Assembly (NCBI RefSeq): GCF_902459535.1
Contig: NZ_LR699554.1
Location: 186,001 to 250,000, forward strand
Direction: 5' to 3'
DNA: 64,000 nucleotides
Source: Paraburkholderia dioscoreae
Lineage (GTDB): Bacteria; Pseudomonadota; Gammaproteobacteria; Burkholderiales; Burkholderiaceae
Numbering within the stretch: the stretch's first letter is position 1; every line of letters starts with the position of its first letter. The position numbers and the translations under genes were made by a program. Shown here one piece after another: positions 1 through 8,659 of this stretch. The notes under the pieces were generated by a model that saw only the letters and a list, made by a program, of their open reading frames with translations, was not told where the DNA came from and made no database searches.

Positions 1-1161
1 GCAGTCCGCTCGGGCACGGTGCGCAGCGACTTCAACGAACATTCGGAAGCGATTTTCCTGACCTCGAGTTTCGTGTTCGCGAGTGCCGCGGACGCCGCCG
101 AGAAATTCAAGAACTCCGAAGACAACTACACCTATTCGCGCTTCACGAACCCGACCGTTTCGATGTTCCAGGATCGCCTGGCCGCGCTCGAAGGCGGCGA
201 AGCCTGCATGGCGACGGCCTCGGGCATGGCCGCGATCATGTCGGTGGTGATGTCGGCGTTGCAGGCGGGCGACCATCTGGTGAGCTCGCAGGCACTGTTC
301 GGCTCGACGCTCGGCATGTTCTCGCAGATCTTCAGCAAGTTCGGCATCACGACGACGTTCGTCGATCCGACCGATCTGGACGCGTGGAAGAATGCCGTGC
401 GCCCGGAGACGAGGATGTTCTTCCTCGAAACGCCGTCGAATCCACTGACCGAAGTCGCCGATATCGAAGCGATCGGCAAGATCGCCAAGGCATCGAACGC
501 GCTGTTCGTGGTCGACAACTGCTTCTGCAGCCCGGCCTTGCAACAGCCGCTGAAGCTCGGCGCGGACGTCGTGATGCATTCGGCCACCAAGTTCCTCGAC
601 GGTCAGGGCCGCGTGCTGGGCGGCGCGCTGGTCGGTTCGAAGCAGTTCATCATGGAGAAGGTGTTCCCGTTCGTGCGCAGCGCCGGGCCGACGCTGTCCG
701 CCTTCAACGCGTGGGTGCTGCTCAAGGGCATGGAAACGCTATCGCTGCGCGTTGAAAAGCAGTCGGCGAATGCGCTTGAAATCGCGCGCTGGCTGGAAAC
801 GCATCCGGCCGTGAATCGCGTGTTCTATCCGGGGCTGGAATCGCATCCGCAGCATGCGCTGGCCATGCGCCAGCAGAAAGCGGGCGGCGCGATCCTGTCG
901 TTCGAGTTGAAGGGCGACACGCCCGAGCAGATGCGCGCGAATGCATGGCGCGTGATCGACAACACGAAGATCTGCTCGATCACCGGCAATCTCGGCGATA
1001 CGCGCACCACTATCACGCACCCGGCCACGACCACGCATGGTCGCGTGACGCCGGAAGCGCGCGCGGCGGCGGGCATCAGCGAAGGCTTGATCCGTCTTGC
1101 TGTGGGTCTGGAGAACGCCGGCGATATCCGCGGCGATCTGGAGCGCGGACTGGCGGGTTGA
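1..1161 (+). CDS. metZ: O-succinylhomoserine sulfhydrylase, 5' end outside window
   Basis: PLP-dependent Cys/Met metabolism enzyme that makes homocysteine from O-succinylhomoserine and sulfide, in methionine biosynthesis (cytosolic). The frame is open from base 1 (AVRSGTVRSDFNEHSEA...), which is inside the conserved N-terminus of the family, so the true start lies upstream and only a few dozen residues are missing. Visible family signatures are the NxYTYSRFTNPT substrate loop, the SGMAAI PLP-phosphate stretch and the Schiff-base lysine in HSATKFLDGQ. The C-terminus is complete (VGLENAGDIRGDLERGLAG). MetZ rather than MetB is preferred from the NEHSEA/FVFASAADAAEKF wording, but the two are close paralogues. 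A tandem repeat follows the stop codon. Confidence 0.93.
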   Translation, partial: AVRSGTVRSDFNEHSEAIFLTSSFVFASAADAAEKFKNSEDNYTYSRFTNPTVSMFQDRLAALEGGEACMATASGMAAIMSVVMSALQAGDHLVSSQALFGSTLGMFSQIFSKFGITTTFVDPTDLDAWKNAVRPETRMFFLETPSNPLTEVADIEAIGKIAKASNALFVVDNCFCSPALQQPLKLGADVVMHSATKFLDGQGRVLGGALVGSKQFIMEKVFPFVRSAGPTLSAFNAWVLLKGMETLSLRVEKQSANALEIARWLETHPAVNRVFYPGLESHPQHALAMRQQKAGGAILSFELKGDTPEQMRANAWRVIDNTKICSITGNLGDTRTTITHPATTTHGRVTPEARAAAGISEGLIRLAVGLENAGDIRGDLERGLAG

Positions 1162-1236
1162 GTGAAGGTCAGAGCGAAAGCTCGATGCAGGGCAAGCGGG
1201 CCGCGCTGTCAGGCGGCTCGCGCAATAACACCCAGA

Positions 1237-1323
1237 GCAGTAAGACTGCGGCGCAGCAAAAACACAGCGTAGTAAAGACTCAGCGAAGCAAAAACACAGC
1301 GCAGTGAAAACTCAGTGGCGCAG
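1237..1323. repeat. 32-bp tandem repeat, about 2.7 copies, after metZ
   Basis: Unit 1 is 1237-1268, unit 2 is 1269-1300 and a partial third starts at 1301. Units 1 and 2 share a 15-base block AGCAAAAACACAGCG at 1255-1269 and 1287-1301, and each begins G(C/T)AGTAA(A)GACT. It fills most of the gap between the metZ stop and the convergent AraC gene. It is A-rich against a GC-rich background. No transcription terminator hairpin is obvious inside it. Confidence 0.7.
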
Positions 1324-2091
1324 CGCGCGCCACTGACCGGGCGCCAGCCTGAAACGCCGCGTGAACGCGTGCGTATAGGCGCTCTGATCGCCAAAGCCGA
1401 TGTCCAGCGCGATATCGGTCAACGAAAGCCGCGGGTCAGCCAGCAACGCGAGCGACGTATCGAGCCGCAGACGCTGCAGATAGCGATGCGGTGTCTCGCC
1501 GAAAGCCTCGATAAAAAGCTGATGAAAGCGCCGCATGCCGAACCCGCAATGGGCGGCGAGGTCGGCGATCCGCACGGGCTCCGACAAATGCGCGCGCAGC
1601 CAGCGGTCGATGCGCGCAAAGTCGAGACCGGCGCCTGCTGCCTGCGCGCCGGCCGTCGTGCCCGCGTCGGCCACCAACGCCGCGCCGAGCCGCGCGGCTG
1701 CGTCCCAATGAAAACGCCGTGCGTCCAGATCATTGCCTTGAGCGCCGCCGGCAGCGTGCGCCGCGATGCGATGCACGAGTTGCGTCAGCGAGCCGTCGAC
1801 CGCGACCGCCCGCGCACGGTCGAAAAGCCGTTCCGGCACGGCCAGCGACGAAGCCGGCAAGTCCAGCACCAGCTGCCGGTTCTCGCCGACGCCCGCGTAA
1901 TCGTGCCGTGCGCCCGCCGGAATGAGCCACGCGGAGCCGGCGTCGATCTGATGCGCGACGCCGTGTACCGTCATGACCATCGCGCCGTCGAGCCCGAGCA
2001 CGACCTGGTGAAAGTCGTGCACGTCCGAGGCCTCGATCGCGCCGTAGCGGCGCAGGGAAACGCTAGGCGCGGTGACGGCGGCGTGACTCAT
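1312..2091 (-). CDS. AraC-family transcriptional regulator
   Basis: 259-residue DNA-binding regulator of cytoplasmic type. The N-terminal half is a cupin-like sensor (HDFHQVVLGLDGAM, AHQIDAGSAWLIPAGARHDY), the C-terminal about 100 residues hold the two helix-turn-helix motifs: IADLAAHCGFGMRRFHQLF and LTDIALDIGFGDQSAYTHAF, followed by the family end FRLAPGQWRALRH. The inducer is not visible; cupin/AraC proteins of this size often bind small aromatic or sugar ligands. It lies 33 bases downstream of the FKBP gene on the same strand and could be cotranscribed with it. It converges on metZ. Confidence 0.88.
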   Translation of the reverse strand: MSHAAVTAPSVSLRRYGAIEASDVHDFHQVVLGLDGAMVMTVHGVAHQIDAGSAWLIPAGARHDYAGVGENRQLVLDLPASSLAVPERLFDRARAVAVDGSLTQLVHRIAAHAAGGAQGNDLDARRFHWDAAARLGAALVADAGTTAGAQAAGAGLDFARIDRWLRAHLSEPVRIADLAAHCGFGMRRFHQLFIEAFGETPHRYLQRLRLDTSLALLADPRLSLTDIALDIGFGDQSAYTHAFTRRFRLAPGQWRALRH

Positions 2092-2124
2092 CGGCGATAC
2101 GCGGTAACAGGGAACAGCGAAAAC

Positions 2125-2463
2125 TCAGACGCCGAGCAATTCGACTTCGAACACGAGCGTCGCATTCGGCGGAATCACGCCGCCCGCGCCGCGCACGCCG
2201 TAGCCGAGTTGCGGCGGGATGGTCAGTTTGCGGGTGCCACCAACCTTCATGCCTTGCACGCCTTCGTCCCAGCCCTTGATGACCATGCCGCCGCCCAGCA
2301 CGAAAGCGAACGGATCATTGCGGTCCTTGCTGGAGTCGAACTTCTGGCCGTCGGTCAGCCAGCCGGTGTAGTGGACGCTGACGGTCTTGCCGGCCACTGC
2401 CTCGGCGCCCGTGCCTTCAACGATGTCTTCGTATTTCAAACCGGATTCGGTAGTCACAGACAT
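2125..2463 (-). CDS. FKBP-type peptidyl-prolyl cis-trans isomerase
   Basis: 112-residue single-domain FKBP that catalyses cis-trans isomerisation of X-Pro bonds. The whole protein is one FKBP fold: ESGLKYEDIVEGTGAEA, VSVHYTGWLTDGQKFDSS, FVLGGGMVIKGWDEGVQGM, and the C-terminal GVIPPNATLVFEVELLGV. The rapamycin-pocket aromatics (Y in VHYTG, W in KGWDEG, F in LVFEVEL) are present, so it is probably active. No signal peptide, so cytosolic. It is divergent from the histidine-kinase-like gene. Confidence 0.95.
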   Translation of the reverse strand: MSVTTESGLKYEDIVEGTGAEAVAGKTVSVHYTGWLTDGQKFDSSKDRNDPFAFVLGGGMVIKGWDEGVQGMKVGGTRKLTIPPQLGYGVRGAGGVIPPNATLVFEVELLGV

Positions 2464-2601
2464 GTGTCGCTCCTCAGATCAAAAACGTAAAAACCGACAT
2501 TGTAGGCGTGTTGACGCCGCGTCGCCGAGGATTGCCGCGTGGCACGCGGATTGCGTGAATGCGGGTCGCCCGGCAAGGCTGGTCGCGCTGGATGGCATGC
2601 C

Positions 2602-2607
2602 TATAAT
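2602..2607 (+). promoter_or_regulatory. candidate -10 box (TATAAT) for the kinase-like gene
   Basis: A perfect TATAAT lies 45 bases before the ATG at 2652. No convincing -35 hexamer is found at 16-18 bases upstream, so this is only a candidate. Confidence 0.4.
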
Positions 2608-2651
2608 GGGGCTTCTTTCAATCATCATGCACCGCCTGAGAGGGCTCGATC

Positions 2652-3458
2652 GTGACAACGTCTTCAACCGGAACTGCTGGCGAAAAGCCGGTGCCTTCCG
2701 GCTTCGCCGTATCCGAACGCACCGCGCTTCTGCGCGCGGAAACCGCGCTGTTCATGCGTGATTATGTGCTGTCGCTGGTGTCGCACGACCTGCGTGGTCC
2801 GTTGAACGCCATTCATAGCTGGGCGTACGTGCTGGAGCGCAAGCTCGACGCGAACGACCCCAACGCGCAGCGCGCCGTTACTGGCATTCGCAATGGCGTG
2901 GATCAGCAGGTCAAGCTGCTCGAAACGATCGTCGACGCCACGCGCGCCGAGACCAAATCATTGGCGCTTGCCTACGCGCAGTTTTCCCTGCATCCGTTAA
3001 TCGAAGAAACGGTAGAAGAAATCCGCTCGGGTCTGGGTCGCGCGCGCGGCGTGGAAGTCACGGTCGACTCGCAACTGGCCACCGAGCAACTCAACGGCGA
3101 CCGGGAGCGCCTTGCCGCCGCGCTATGGCTGATGCTCATGTTCGCGGTCGAAACGAGCGCGGAAGGCGCGACGATCACCCTGGTCACGAAAGCGGATACG
3201 AATGCATGGCACGCTAGCGTCAAGTACGAGGCCAACAGCACCGCGTTGGAGGATCCCGCCTTGCCGCATGTGCTCGAAGCGTTTGCCCGCAAGCAGGCGC
3301 GCGAGCCGCGCGAAGCGAAGCGGATCGCGTGGGTGCTGGCGCTGTGCAAGCGCGTTGCCGAAGCGCACGGCGGCAGTTTCGAGCAAGGCGACGCAACAGG
3401 CAGCGACACAGCCGCGCTCGCTCTGCGCGTGCCGCTGAGCGCAACGGCGCCGAAATGA
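2652..3458 (+). CDS. histidine-kinase-like protein with degenerate ATPase domain
   Basis: 268 residues, no membrane segment or input domain. A HisKA dimerisation helix is clear, with the phospho-acceptor H45 in SLVSHDLRGPLNAIHSW. The ATP-binding half is degenerate: at the N-box (residues 150-167) the sequence reads DRERLAAALWLMLMFAVE, so both Asn of the usual NLLxNA motif are Leu and Phe. No DxGxG or GxGxGL glycine boxes follow, although a final helix plus AEAHGGSFEQ resembles the end of a HATPase domain. It may act as a phosphotransfer or phosphatase partner instead of a kinase. No response regulator gene is adjacent. The start ATG is at 2652 (LVTTSST frame begins after GAGAGGGCTCGATC); a GTG at the same position, i.e. 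GTGACAACG, is the codon actually read. Confidence 0.75.
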   Translation: MTTSSTGTAGEKPVPSGFAVSERTALLRAETALFMRDYVLSLVSHDLRGPLNAIHSWAYVLERKLDANDPNAQRAVTGIRNGVDQQVKLLETIVDATRAETKSLALAYAQFSLHPLIEETVEEIRSGLGRARGVEVTVDSQLATEQLNGDRERLAAALWLMLMFAVETSAEGATITLVTKADTNAWHASVKYEANSTALEDPALPHVLEAFARKQAREPREAKRIAWVLALCKRVAEAHGGSFEQGDATGSDTAALALRVPLSATAPK

Positions 3459-3550
3459 ACGGTTCGACTCAGCCGCGTACTCCGCGCGATTAGTTTTCAC
3501 AGAGCTTTCACCCTCTATACTGACAACTTTTGTTGCCGGAGCTTGCCGCT

Positions 3551-4894
3551 TTGATTCAGGTCGTCGCCCTTATTGGTGCGTTGTTTCTCGTCGCCCTCAA
3601 CGGCTTCTTTGTGGCCGCTGAATTCGGTCTGGTCAAACTGCGGCAGACGCGCGTGCAAAGCCTTGCCGCCGCGCATGGCATGCGCGGACGTCTGCTCGGC
3701 AAGGTGCACGGACGCCTCGACGCCTATCTCTCCGCGTGCCAGTTGGGCATTACGCTGGCGTCGCTCGGGCTTGGCTGGATCGGCGAGCCCGCGTTCGCGG
3801 AACTGCTCACGCCGGTCTTCAGCCTGCTCGGCGTCGAATCGGAGAAACTGATCCACGGTATCTCGCTCTTCTTCGCGTTCTCGTGCATATCGTTTCTGCA
3901 CATCGTGGTGGGCGAACTCGCGCCCAAGTCGCTGGCGATTCGCGAGGCGGAGAAAGTCTCGCTATGGGCCGCCACGCCGCTGTATGGCTTCTACTGGGCA
4001 ATGTATCCGGCGATCTGGGTGCTCAATACGAGCGCCAACGCTGTGCTCAAGCTAGCCCGGCTCGACGCGGACCACGGCCACGACTCGCACTACTCGACCG
4101 ACGAACTCAAGCTGATCCTGCGCGGCCGCCGCGCCAACGTCGCCACGGAGCTGGGTTCGCCGGAGGGAGCCTACAGCCAGGATGAGTGGAACACGATCGC
4201 GCACTCGCTGGACTTTTCGCGCATGACCGTGTCGGACCTCATGCGTCCGGCCTACGAAATGGTCGGCCTGCGGCGTGATCTGCCGTTGCGGGAAAACATG
4301 CAGGTGGTGGCGCAGCACCGCTTCAGCCGCTATCCGCTGTTCGAAGACGCATCCGGCGAACGCGTGGCCGGCATGATCCATTTGAAGGACTTGCTGCTGG
4401 CCCGCCACGCGGGCAGCACGCTCGAGGATCTTTCCAAATACGCGCGCCCGGTGCAGTACGTCATGCCGGATCTGCCGGCGCTGGAACTGTTTCGCCGCTT
4501 CCGCAAGGGCGCGCCGCACTTCGCGCTGGTCGGCCACAAGCGGGAGAAGCCGATCGGTTTCCTGACGCTCGACAATCTGCTCGGCGCACTGGTCGGCCAG
4601 ATCCACGACGAATTCCGTCAGGGCGACGCCGACTGGACCCGCATGGACGACGGCACCTTGATGGGCAAGGGCAGTTTGCCGGTGGTCTCGCTGGAACGCG
4701 CGTTGGGGATCGATATCGACGAAGGCAAGGCCGAATCGGTTGGCGGCCTCGTCATTCAGGCGCTCAACGATTTGCCGACCGAAGGCCAGCGAGTCGAGTT
4801 CGATCGCTTCGACGTGGTGGTCAAGAAAATGAAAGGGCCGCGCATCGTGCTCGTGCGGGTTTATCCGAAAGCTTTCGACGACGAAGGTGGTTAG
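3551..4894 (+). CDS. hemolysin-family (DUF21/CBS/CorC) membrane protein
   Basis: CNNM/CorC-type inner-membrane protein, a family implicated in magnesium or cobalt handling; 'hemolysin' is a historical name. The first about 190 residues are the DUF21 membrane domain (VVALIGALFLVALNGFFVAAEF, LFFAFSCISFLHIVVGELAPK), followed by a CBS pair (MTVSDLMRP..., RFSRYPLFEDASGERVAGMIHLKDLL) and a CorC_HlyC domain at the C-terminus (GSLPVVSLERALGIDI...). The open frame reaches a TTG at 3530, but GGAG at 3538-3541 sits 9 bases before another TTG at 3551, giving MIQVVALIGALF, which fits the family N-terminus better. About 447 residues. Confidence 0.88.
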   Translation: MIQVVALIGALFLVALNGFFVAAEFGLVKLRQTRVQSLAAAHGMRGRLLGKVHGRLDAYLSACQLGITLASLGLGWIGEPAFAELLTPVFSLLGVESEKLIHGISLFFAFSCISFLHIVVGELAPKSLAIREAEKVSLWAATPLYGFYWAMYPAIWVLNTSANAVLKLARLDADHGHDSHYSTDELKLILRGRRANVATELGSPEGAYSQDEWNTIAHSLDFSRMTVSDLMRPAYEMVGLRRDLPLRENMQVVAQHRFSRYPLFEDASGERVAGMIHLKDLLLARHAGSTLEDLSKYARPVQYVMPDLPALELFRRFRKGAPHFALVGHKREKPIGFLTLDNLLGALVGQIHDEFRQGDADWTRMDDGTLMGKGSLPVVSLERALGIDIDEGKAESVGGLVIQALNDLPTEGQRVEFDRFDVVVKKMKGPRIVLVRVYPKAFDDEGG

Positions 4895-4910
4895 AGCGCG
4901 ATAGAGCCGT

Positions 4911-4939
4911 GCCGGATTCCACTTTGCGCTGAATCCGGC
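4911..4939 (+). terminator. terminator-like hairpin without U-run
   Basis: A 9-bp perfect inverted repeat, GCCGGATTC (4911-4919) and GAATCCGGC (4931-4939), lies 16 bases after the DUF21 gene stop. No T tract follows, so it may be a rho-assisted or transcript-end-stabilising structure. Confidence 0.45.
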
Positions 4940-4995
4940 AGAGCGCGCAGCAGCATCGCGCAGGTAGAATTGGCCTCCACACCATTGGGGGCGAC

Positions 4996-5718
4996 ATGGG
5001 ATATCTGCTGGTGCTGTGCGTGGGATTACTGGCCGGCATGTTGAGCGGCGTGGTCGGCACCGGCTCGTCGATGATGCTGATGCCCGTCCTCGTGATGCTG
5101 TTCGGTCCGCAAGAGGCGGTGCCGATCATGGCGATCGCCGCAATCATGGGCAACTTCGGCAAGGTTCTCGCGTGGTGGCGCGAGATCGACTGGCGGGCGT
5201 GCGGCGCCTACTGCGCGACCGCAGTGCCGGGCGCGGCGCTGGGCGTGCGAACGCTGCTCGCATTGCCGCCTCATGCCGTCGAAATTGCATTGGGACTCTT
5301 CTTTGTCGCGATGGTGCCCACGCGGCGGTGGCTCGCGCGGCGGGCCATCAGGTTCTCGCTCTGGCAGCTTTCGATGATTGGCGGCGTGGTGGGTTTTCTC
5401 ACCGGAATCGTCGTCTCCACCGGGCCGATCACGGTGCCCGTGTTCATGTCCTATGGCCTCGTGAAAGGCGCTTTTCTCGCCACCGAAGCGGCGGGCTCAC
5501 TGACCGTCTACGCCTCCAAAGTCGCGGTTTTCAACCATTTCGGCGCTTTGCCTTTGCACGTGGTGATCGACGGCTTGATCACCGGCTCCGCGCTGATGGT
5601 TGGGTCGTTTGCCGCGCGGATAATCGTGGTCCGGATGAGTCCCGCCACCTTCAAACTGGTCGTCGACGGTTTGATGCTGTCGTCGGGGCTTTCGTTACTG
5701 TGGGCCGCGGGCCGCTAG
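4996..5718 (+). CDS. TauE/SafE family sulfite/anion exporter-like permease
   Basis: 240-residue integral membrane protein of the TauE/SafE (DUF81) family, proposed to move sulfite, sulfoacetate or related organic anions. Two homologous halves each begin with a glycine-rich helix: LVLCVGLLAGMLSGVVGTGS near residues 4-23 and LSMIGGVVGFLTGIVVSTGP near 129-148. About eight hydrophobic segments can be read. The start ATG is preceded by GGGGCGAC. The substrate cannot be told from sequence; no sulfonate catabolism gene is near. It converges on treY. Confidence 0.85.
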   Translation: MGYLLVLCVGLLAGMLSGVVGTGSSMMLMPVLVMLFGPQEAVPIMAIAAIMGNFGKVLAWWREIDWRACGAYCATAVPGAALGVRTLLALPPHAVEIALGLFFVAMVPTRRWLARRAIRFSLWQLSMIGGVVGFLTGIVVSTGPITVPVFMSYGLVKGAFLATEAAGSLTVYASKVAVFNHFGALPLHVVIDGLITGSALMVGSFAARIIVVRMSPATFKLVVDGLMLSSGLSLLWAAGR

Positions 5719-5800
5719 CTTGAACGATCGGCCTGGACGACTGAGGCCTCAAACACTCACCGAAAATCGCGCCCGCTTCCGGACCCGCCAATCTCGCAGA

Positions 5801-8659
5801 TCAACTGCGCGGCACGCCGTCCTCTACCAACACCGCAATCGGCATGGCGGCCAGCGCATCGCGCAGATACAACAGCCCCTTCTCGTCGACCTTCGGCGCG
5901 GCGGGACTCAGCCAGTCGAACAGCGCTCTCGCGGACAGATCGGATGGCATCTCCACCGCCGTGTCCTCCCATTTCGCGGGATCGACCATTGGCAGATCGC
6001 CTTGCTCGCCGAGCAAACCGGCAGCGAGCCGGCTCGCCACCACCACGGCCCATGCATTGCCGTGGCGGCGCGCAAACGCGATCACACTCGACGCGTGCTT
6101 GCCGCGCGCGGCGAGCGGCAGATATTCGCTCTGACTCAACAACTCCGGCAAATGCGCCCGCAACGCGAGCACGCGTTGCACTACCGCGAGCTTCACGCGT
6201 CCATCATGCCAGCCCGGTAGGAATTCCGATGGCGGCGTTTGGGCGAGCCACGCCTCGCGTTTGGCGAAATCGACGGGCCGGCGATTGTCCGGATCGACCA
6301 GGCTGAAGTCCCACAACTCGGTGCCCTGATAAAGATCGGGAATCCCAGGCGATGCCAGTCGCAATACCGTCTGCTGCAAACTATTGAGCGCACCCGCGCG
6401 CCCAATTCGCGCGACGAAGGCGGACAATTCCTTCAGGAATCCATCGCGCCGCTGCGGTGCGAGAATGTCGAACAGGAAGTCACGGCAACCGGCCTCGTAC
6501 GCTTCGTCGGGCGCGAGCCAGTTGGTTTGCAGCTTGGCTTCGCGCAACGCCTTCAACTGCCATTGCGCGACGCGTTCGGCCAGTTCCTTTACGCCGGCTT
6601 CGTCGTCCGGTTGCAGATCCGGTGGCCAGCAACCCACCAGCGTTTGATACAGCATGGCTTCGGCGGCGGGGCCGGGCGCCCAGTCGTAGCTCGTGTCCTG
6701 GCCAACACTGCTGACCGGCTTGCCGTCCAGCGCACGACGATGCGGCGCATTCAGCGTGGACCATGCGCGTAGCGTCGCGCTCCACTCGTGGGCAATCTCG
6801 CTCAGCACAGCGAGCCGCGCGCGCACGTCTTCGCCACGTTTGTGATCGTGGGTGGCCGTCGCGAGCATGGCGTGAGGGAAGCGCTGCGACCGTTCGAGAT
6901 TCGCCGCGTGAAACCGTTCGACCGACAACGCGAACTCGCCCGGGTCCGAGCCGACTTCGTTGCGCGACAACAGCCGGCCATAGCGATAGCACGCTGTGTC
7001 CTCCACTGCTTTCGCCGCGACCGGCGCGGTCAACTGCGCAAACAGCGTCTGCGCGGTGCGTCGCGCGGAACCGGCATGGCTCGGCGGCACGCCATTCTGA
7101 CCGGGTTGCGTCGGCAGGCCGCTTCGTCCGGTGGGCGCTTCTTCGGCGCTGCCGCCGAGCCACGCATTCACGCGTTCGAGCGTGACATGGTCCGCGCGCG
7201 AAAGCGACCGTCGCGCGCCCTCCAGAGCCTGCTCGAAGTAGACGTTATCCGCCGTGCTGCGCAGACCGTTCTGCGGATAGATTCGATACACCGGAAAATG
7301 CACGACCAGTTCGATCAGCACACGACGCAGCGTGGTGAAGGTGAAGTCGCGCGTGGTTAGCGAATCGCGGGCAATGCGATGCAATGCCCGCGCTGCGCGG
7401 TCGAGTTCCGCCGCGAGGTTTTCGGCGAGGATCTGGCGGCGCGCGGCGAGCGCTTCGTCTGCGAAAAGACCGCTGCGGCCGGTCAGTTCGGTCCACGTCT
7501 GCGCGAGCGGCGCGGCACCGGCCGGATCGTGCAGCAGCGCGCCGACGTCGCTCATGAAGTCGTAGCCGGTCGTGCCGTCTACCGGCCAATCGTCGCGCAG
7601 CGGTTCGCCACGACCGAGAATTTTTTCGACTACCACATACGGCGCGGTATCACGCAGTTCCGTGAGACGCTGCCGCAAACGCTGACAGTATTCACGCGGC
7701 TCGGCGAGGCCGTCCACGTGGTCGATTCGCAAGCCGTCCACCACGCCTTCCTGATACAGCCGGAAAGGCAGCGCATGTACCGCCTCGAACACCTCGGGCC
7801 GTTCCACACGCACCCCGGCAAGTGTGGAGATGTCGAAGAAACGCCGCCAGTTGACCTCGTCGGACGCGGTGCGCCACCACGCAAGACGGAAGTGTTGCCG
7901 CTCGATCAGCCGATGCAGGCGGTCGCGCGTTACCGGGTCGTCCGGAGAATACGTTTCGAGTACGAACTCGATCGCCGAGCCGCCGTTCTGCACGACGAAT
8001 TCGCGCAGCATGTCGCGGCCTTCGGCGGCGCGCGGATGATCGGTGGGCTGGGTGGTCAGTCCGTGGAAGCGCTCGGCGAGCGCGGTGAGATCGGGACGGT
8101 CGGCGCTTTGCAGGATCGACGCGTAGTCGATTGGGCACACCGGAAACACGTGTGGTCCATAGCCGATATAAAAACGCCCTATGTCGGCCGCGAAATGCAG
8201 CGCAATGCGGCCGGCGGCCAGTTCCTCGCCGTACGGCGCACCGAGCGTGGGCAGCAGCACCTTGCCGCGCAACGCCGGATCGGGCGAATGCCAGTCCACG
8301 TCGAAATGGCGGGCATAAGCGCTGTGACGGCCCCATTCGAGGATGTCGAGCCACCAGGCATTGCTGGCGCCGCCGACGCCCATATGGTTCGGCACCGTGT
8401 CGATGATCAGCCCCATGTCGCGCGCGCGCAGTTTGTCGACGAGGCGCTTTAGAGCCGCCTCGCCGCCGCATTCGGCGCTGACCTGGGTGTAGTCGACGGT
8501 GTCGTAGCCGTGCATGGAGCCCGGCTCGGCGGTCGTGACGGGCGACGCGTATACGTGACTGATGCCGAGCTCGGCGAAGTAGTCGACATGCTTGGCGGCG
8601 TCGTCGAAGGTGAAGCCTCGATGGAACTGGAGTCGAAGCGTGGAGCGCGGGACGGTCAT
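5801..8659 (-). CDS. treY: malto-oligosyltrehalose synthase
   Basis: 952-residue GH13 enzyme that converts the reducing-end alpha-1,4 bond of malto-oligosaccharides into the alpha,alpha-1,1 trehalose linkage; TreZ then releases trehalose. Family start (PRSTLRLQFHRGFTFDDAA) and GH13 signatures are visible: DTVPNHMGVGG, GLRIDHVDGLAEPREY with nucleophile Asp, VVVEKILGRGE with acid/base Glu, and ATHDHKRGED. It carries a low-complexity Gly/Pro/Ala stretch near the middle (EEAPTGRSGLPTQPG) that looks like a family-variable linker. Last gene of the operon; its ATG overlaps the malQ stop in ATGA (8659-8656), implying coupled translation. Confidence 0.96.
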   Translation of the reverse strand: MTVPRSTLRLQFHRGFTFDDAAKHVDYFAELGISHVYASPVTTAEPGSMHGYDTVDYTQVSAECGGEAALKRLVDKLRARDMGLIIDTVPNHMGVGGASNAWWLDILEWGRHSAYARHFDVDWHSPDPALRGKVLLPTLGAPYGEELAAGRIALHFAADIGRFYIGYGPHVFPVCPIDYASILQSADRPDLTALAERFHGLTTQPTDHPRAAEGRDMLREFVVQNGGSAIEFVLETYSPDDPVTRDRLHRLIERQHFRLAWWRTASDEVNWRRFFDISTLAGVRVERPEVFEAVHALPFRLYQEGVVDGLRIDHVDGLAEPREYCQRLRQRLTELRDTAPYVVVEKILGRGEPLRDDWPVDGTTGYDFMSDVGALLHDPAGAAPLAQTWTELTGRSGLFADEALAARRQILAENLAAELDRAARALHRIARDSLTTRDFTFTTLRRVLIELVVHFPVYRIYPQNGLRSTADNVYFEQALEGARRSLSRADHVTLERVNAWLGGSAEEAPTGRSGLPTQPGQNGVPPSHAGSARRTAQTLFAQLTAPVAAKAVEDTACYRYGRLLSRNEVGSDPGEFALSVERFHAANLERSQRFPHAMLATATHDHKRGEDVRARLAVLSEIAHEWSATLRAWSTLNAPHRRALDGKPVSSVGQDTSYDWAPGPAAEAMLYQTLVGCWPPDLQPDDEAGVKELAERVAQWQLKALREAKLQTNWLAPDEAYEAGCRDFLFDILAPQRRDGFLKELSAFVARIGRAGALNSLQQTVLRLASPGIPDLYQGTELWDFSLVDPDNRRPVDFAKREAWLAQTPPSEFLPGWHDGRVKLAVVQRVLALRAHLPELLSQSEYLPLAARGKHASSVIAFARRHGNAWAVVVASRLAAGLLGEQGDLPMVDPAKWEDTAVEMPSDLSARALFDWLSPAAPKVDEKGLLYLRDALAAMPIAVLVEDGVPRS

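Noticed and set aside
1237..1300. Possible CRISPR array
   Set aside because: The 32-base units are contiguous tandem repeats with no unique spacers.
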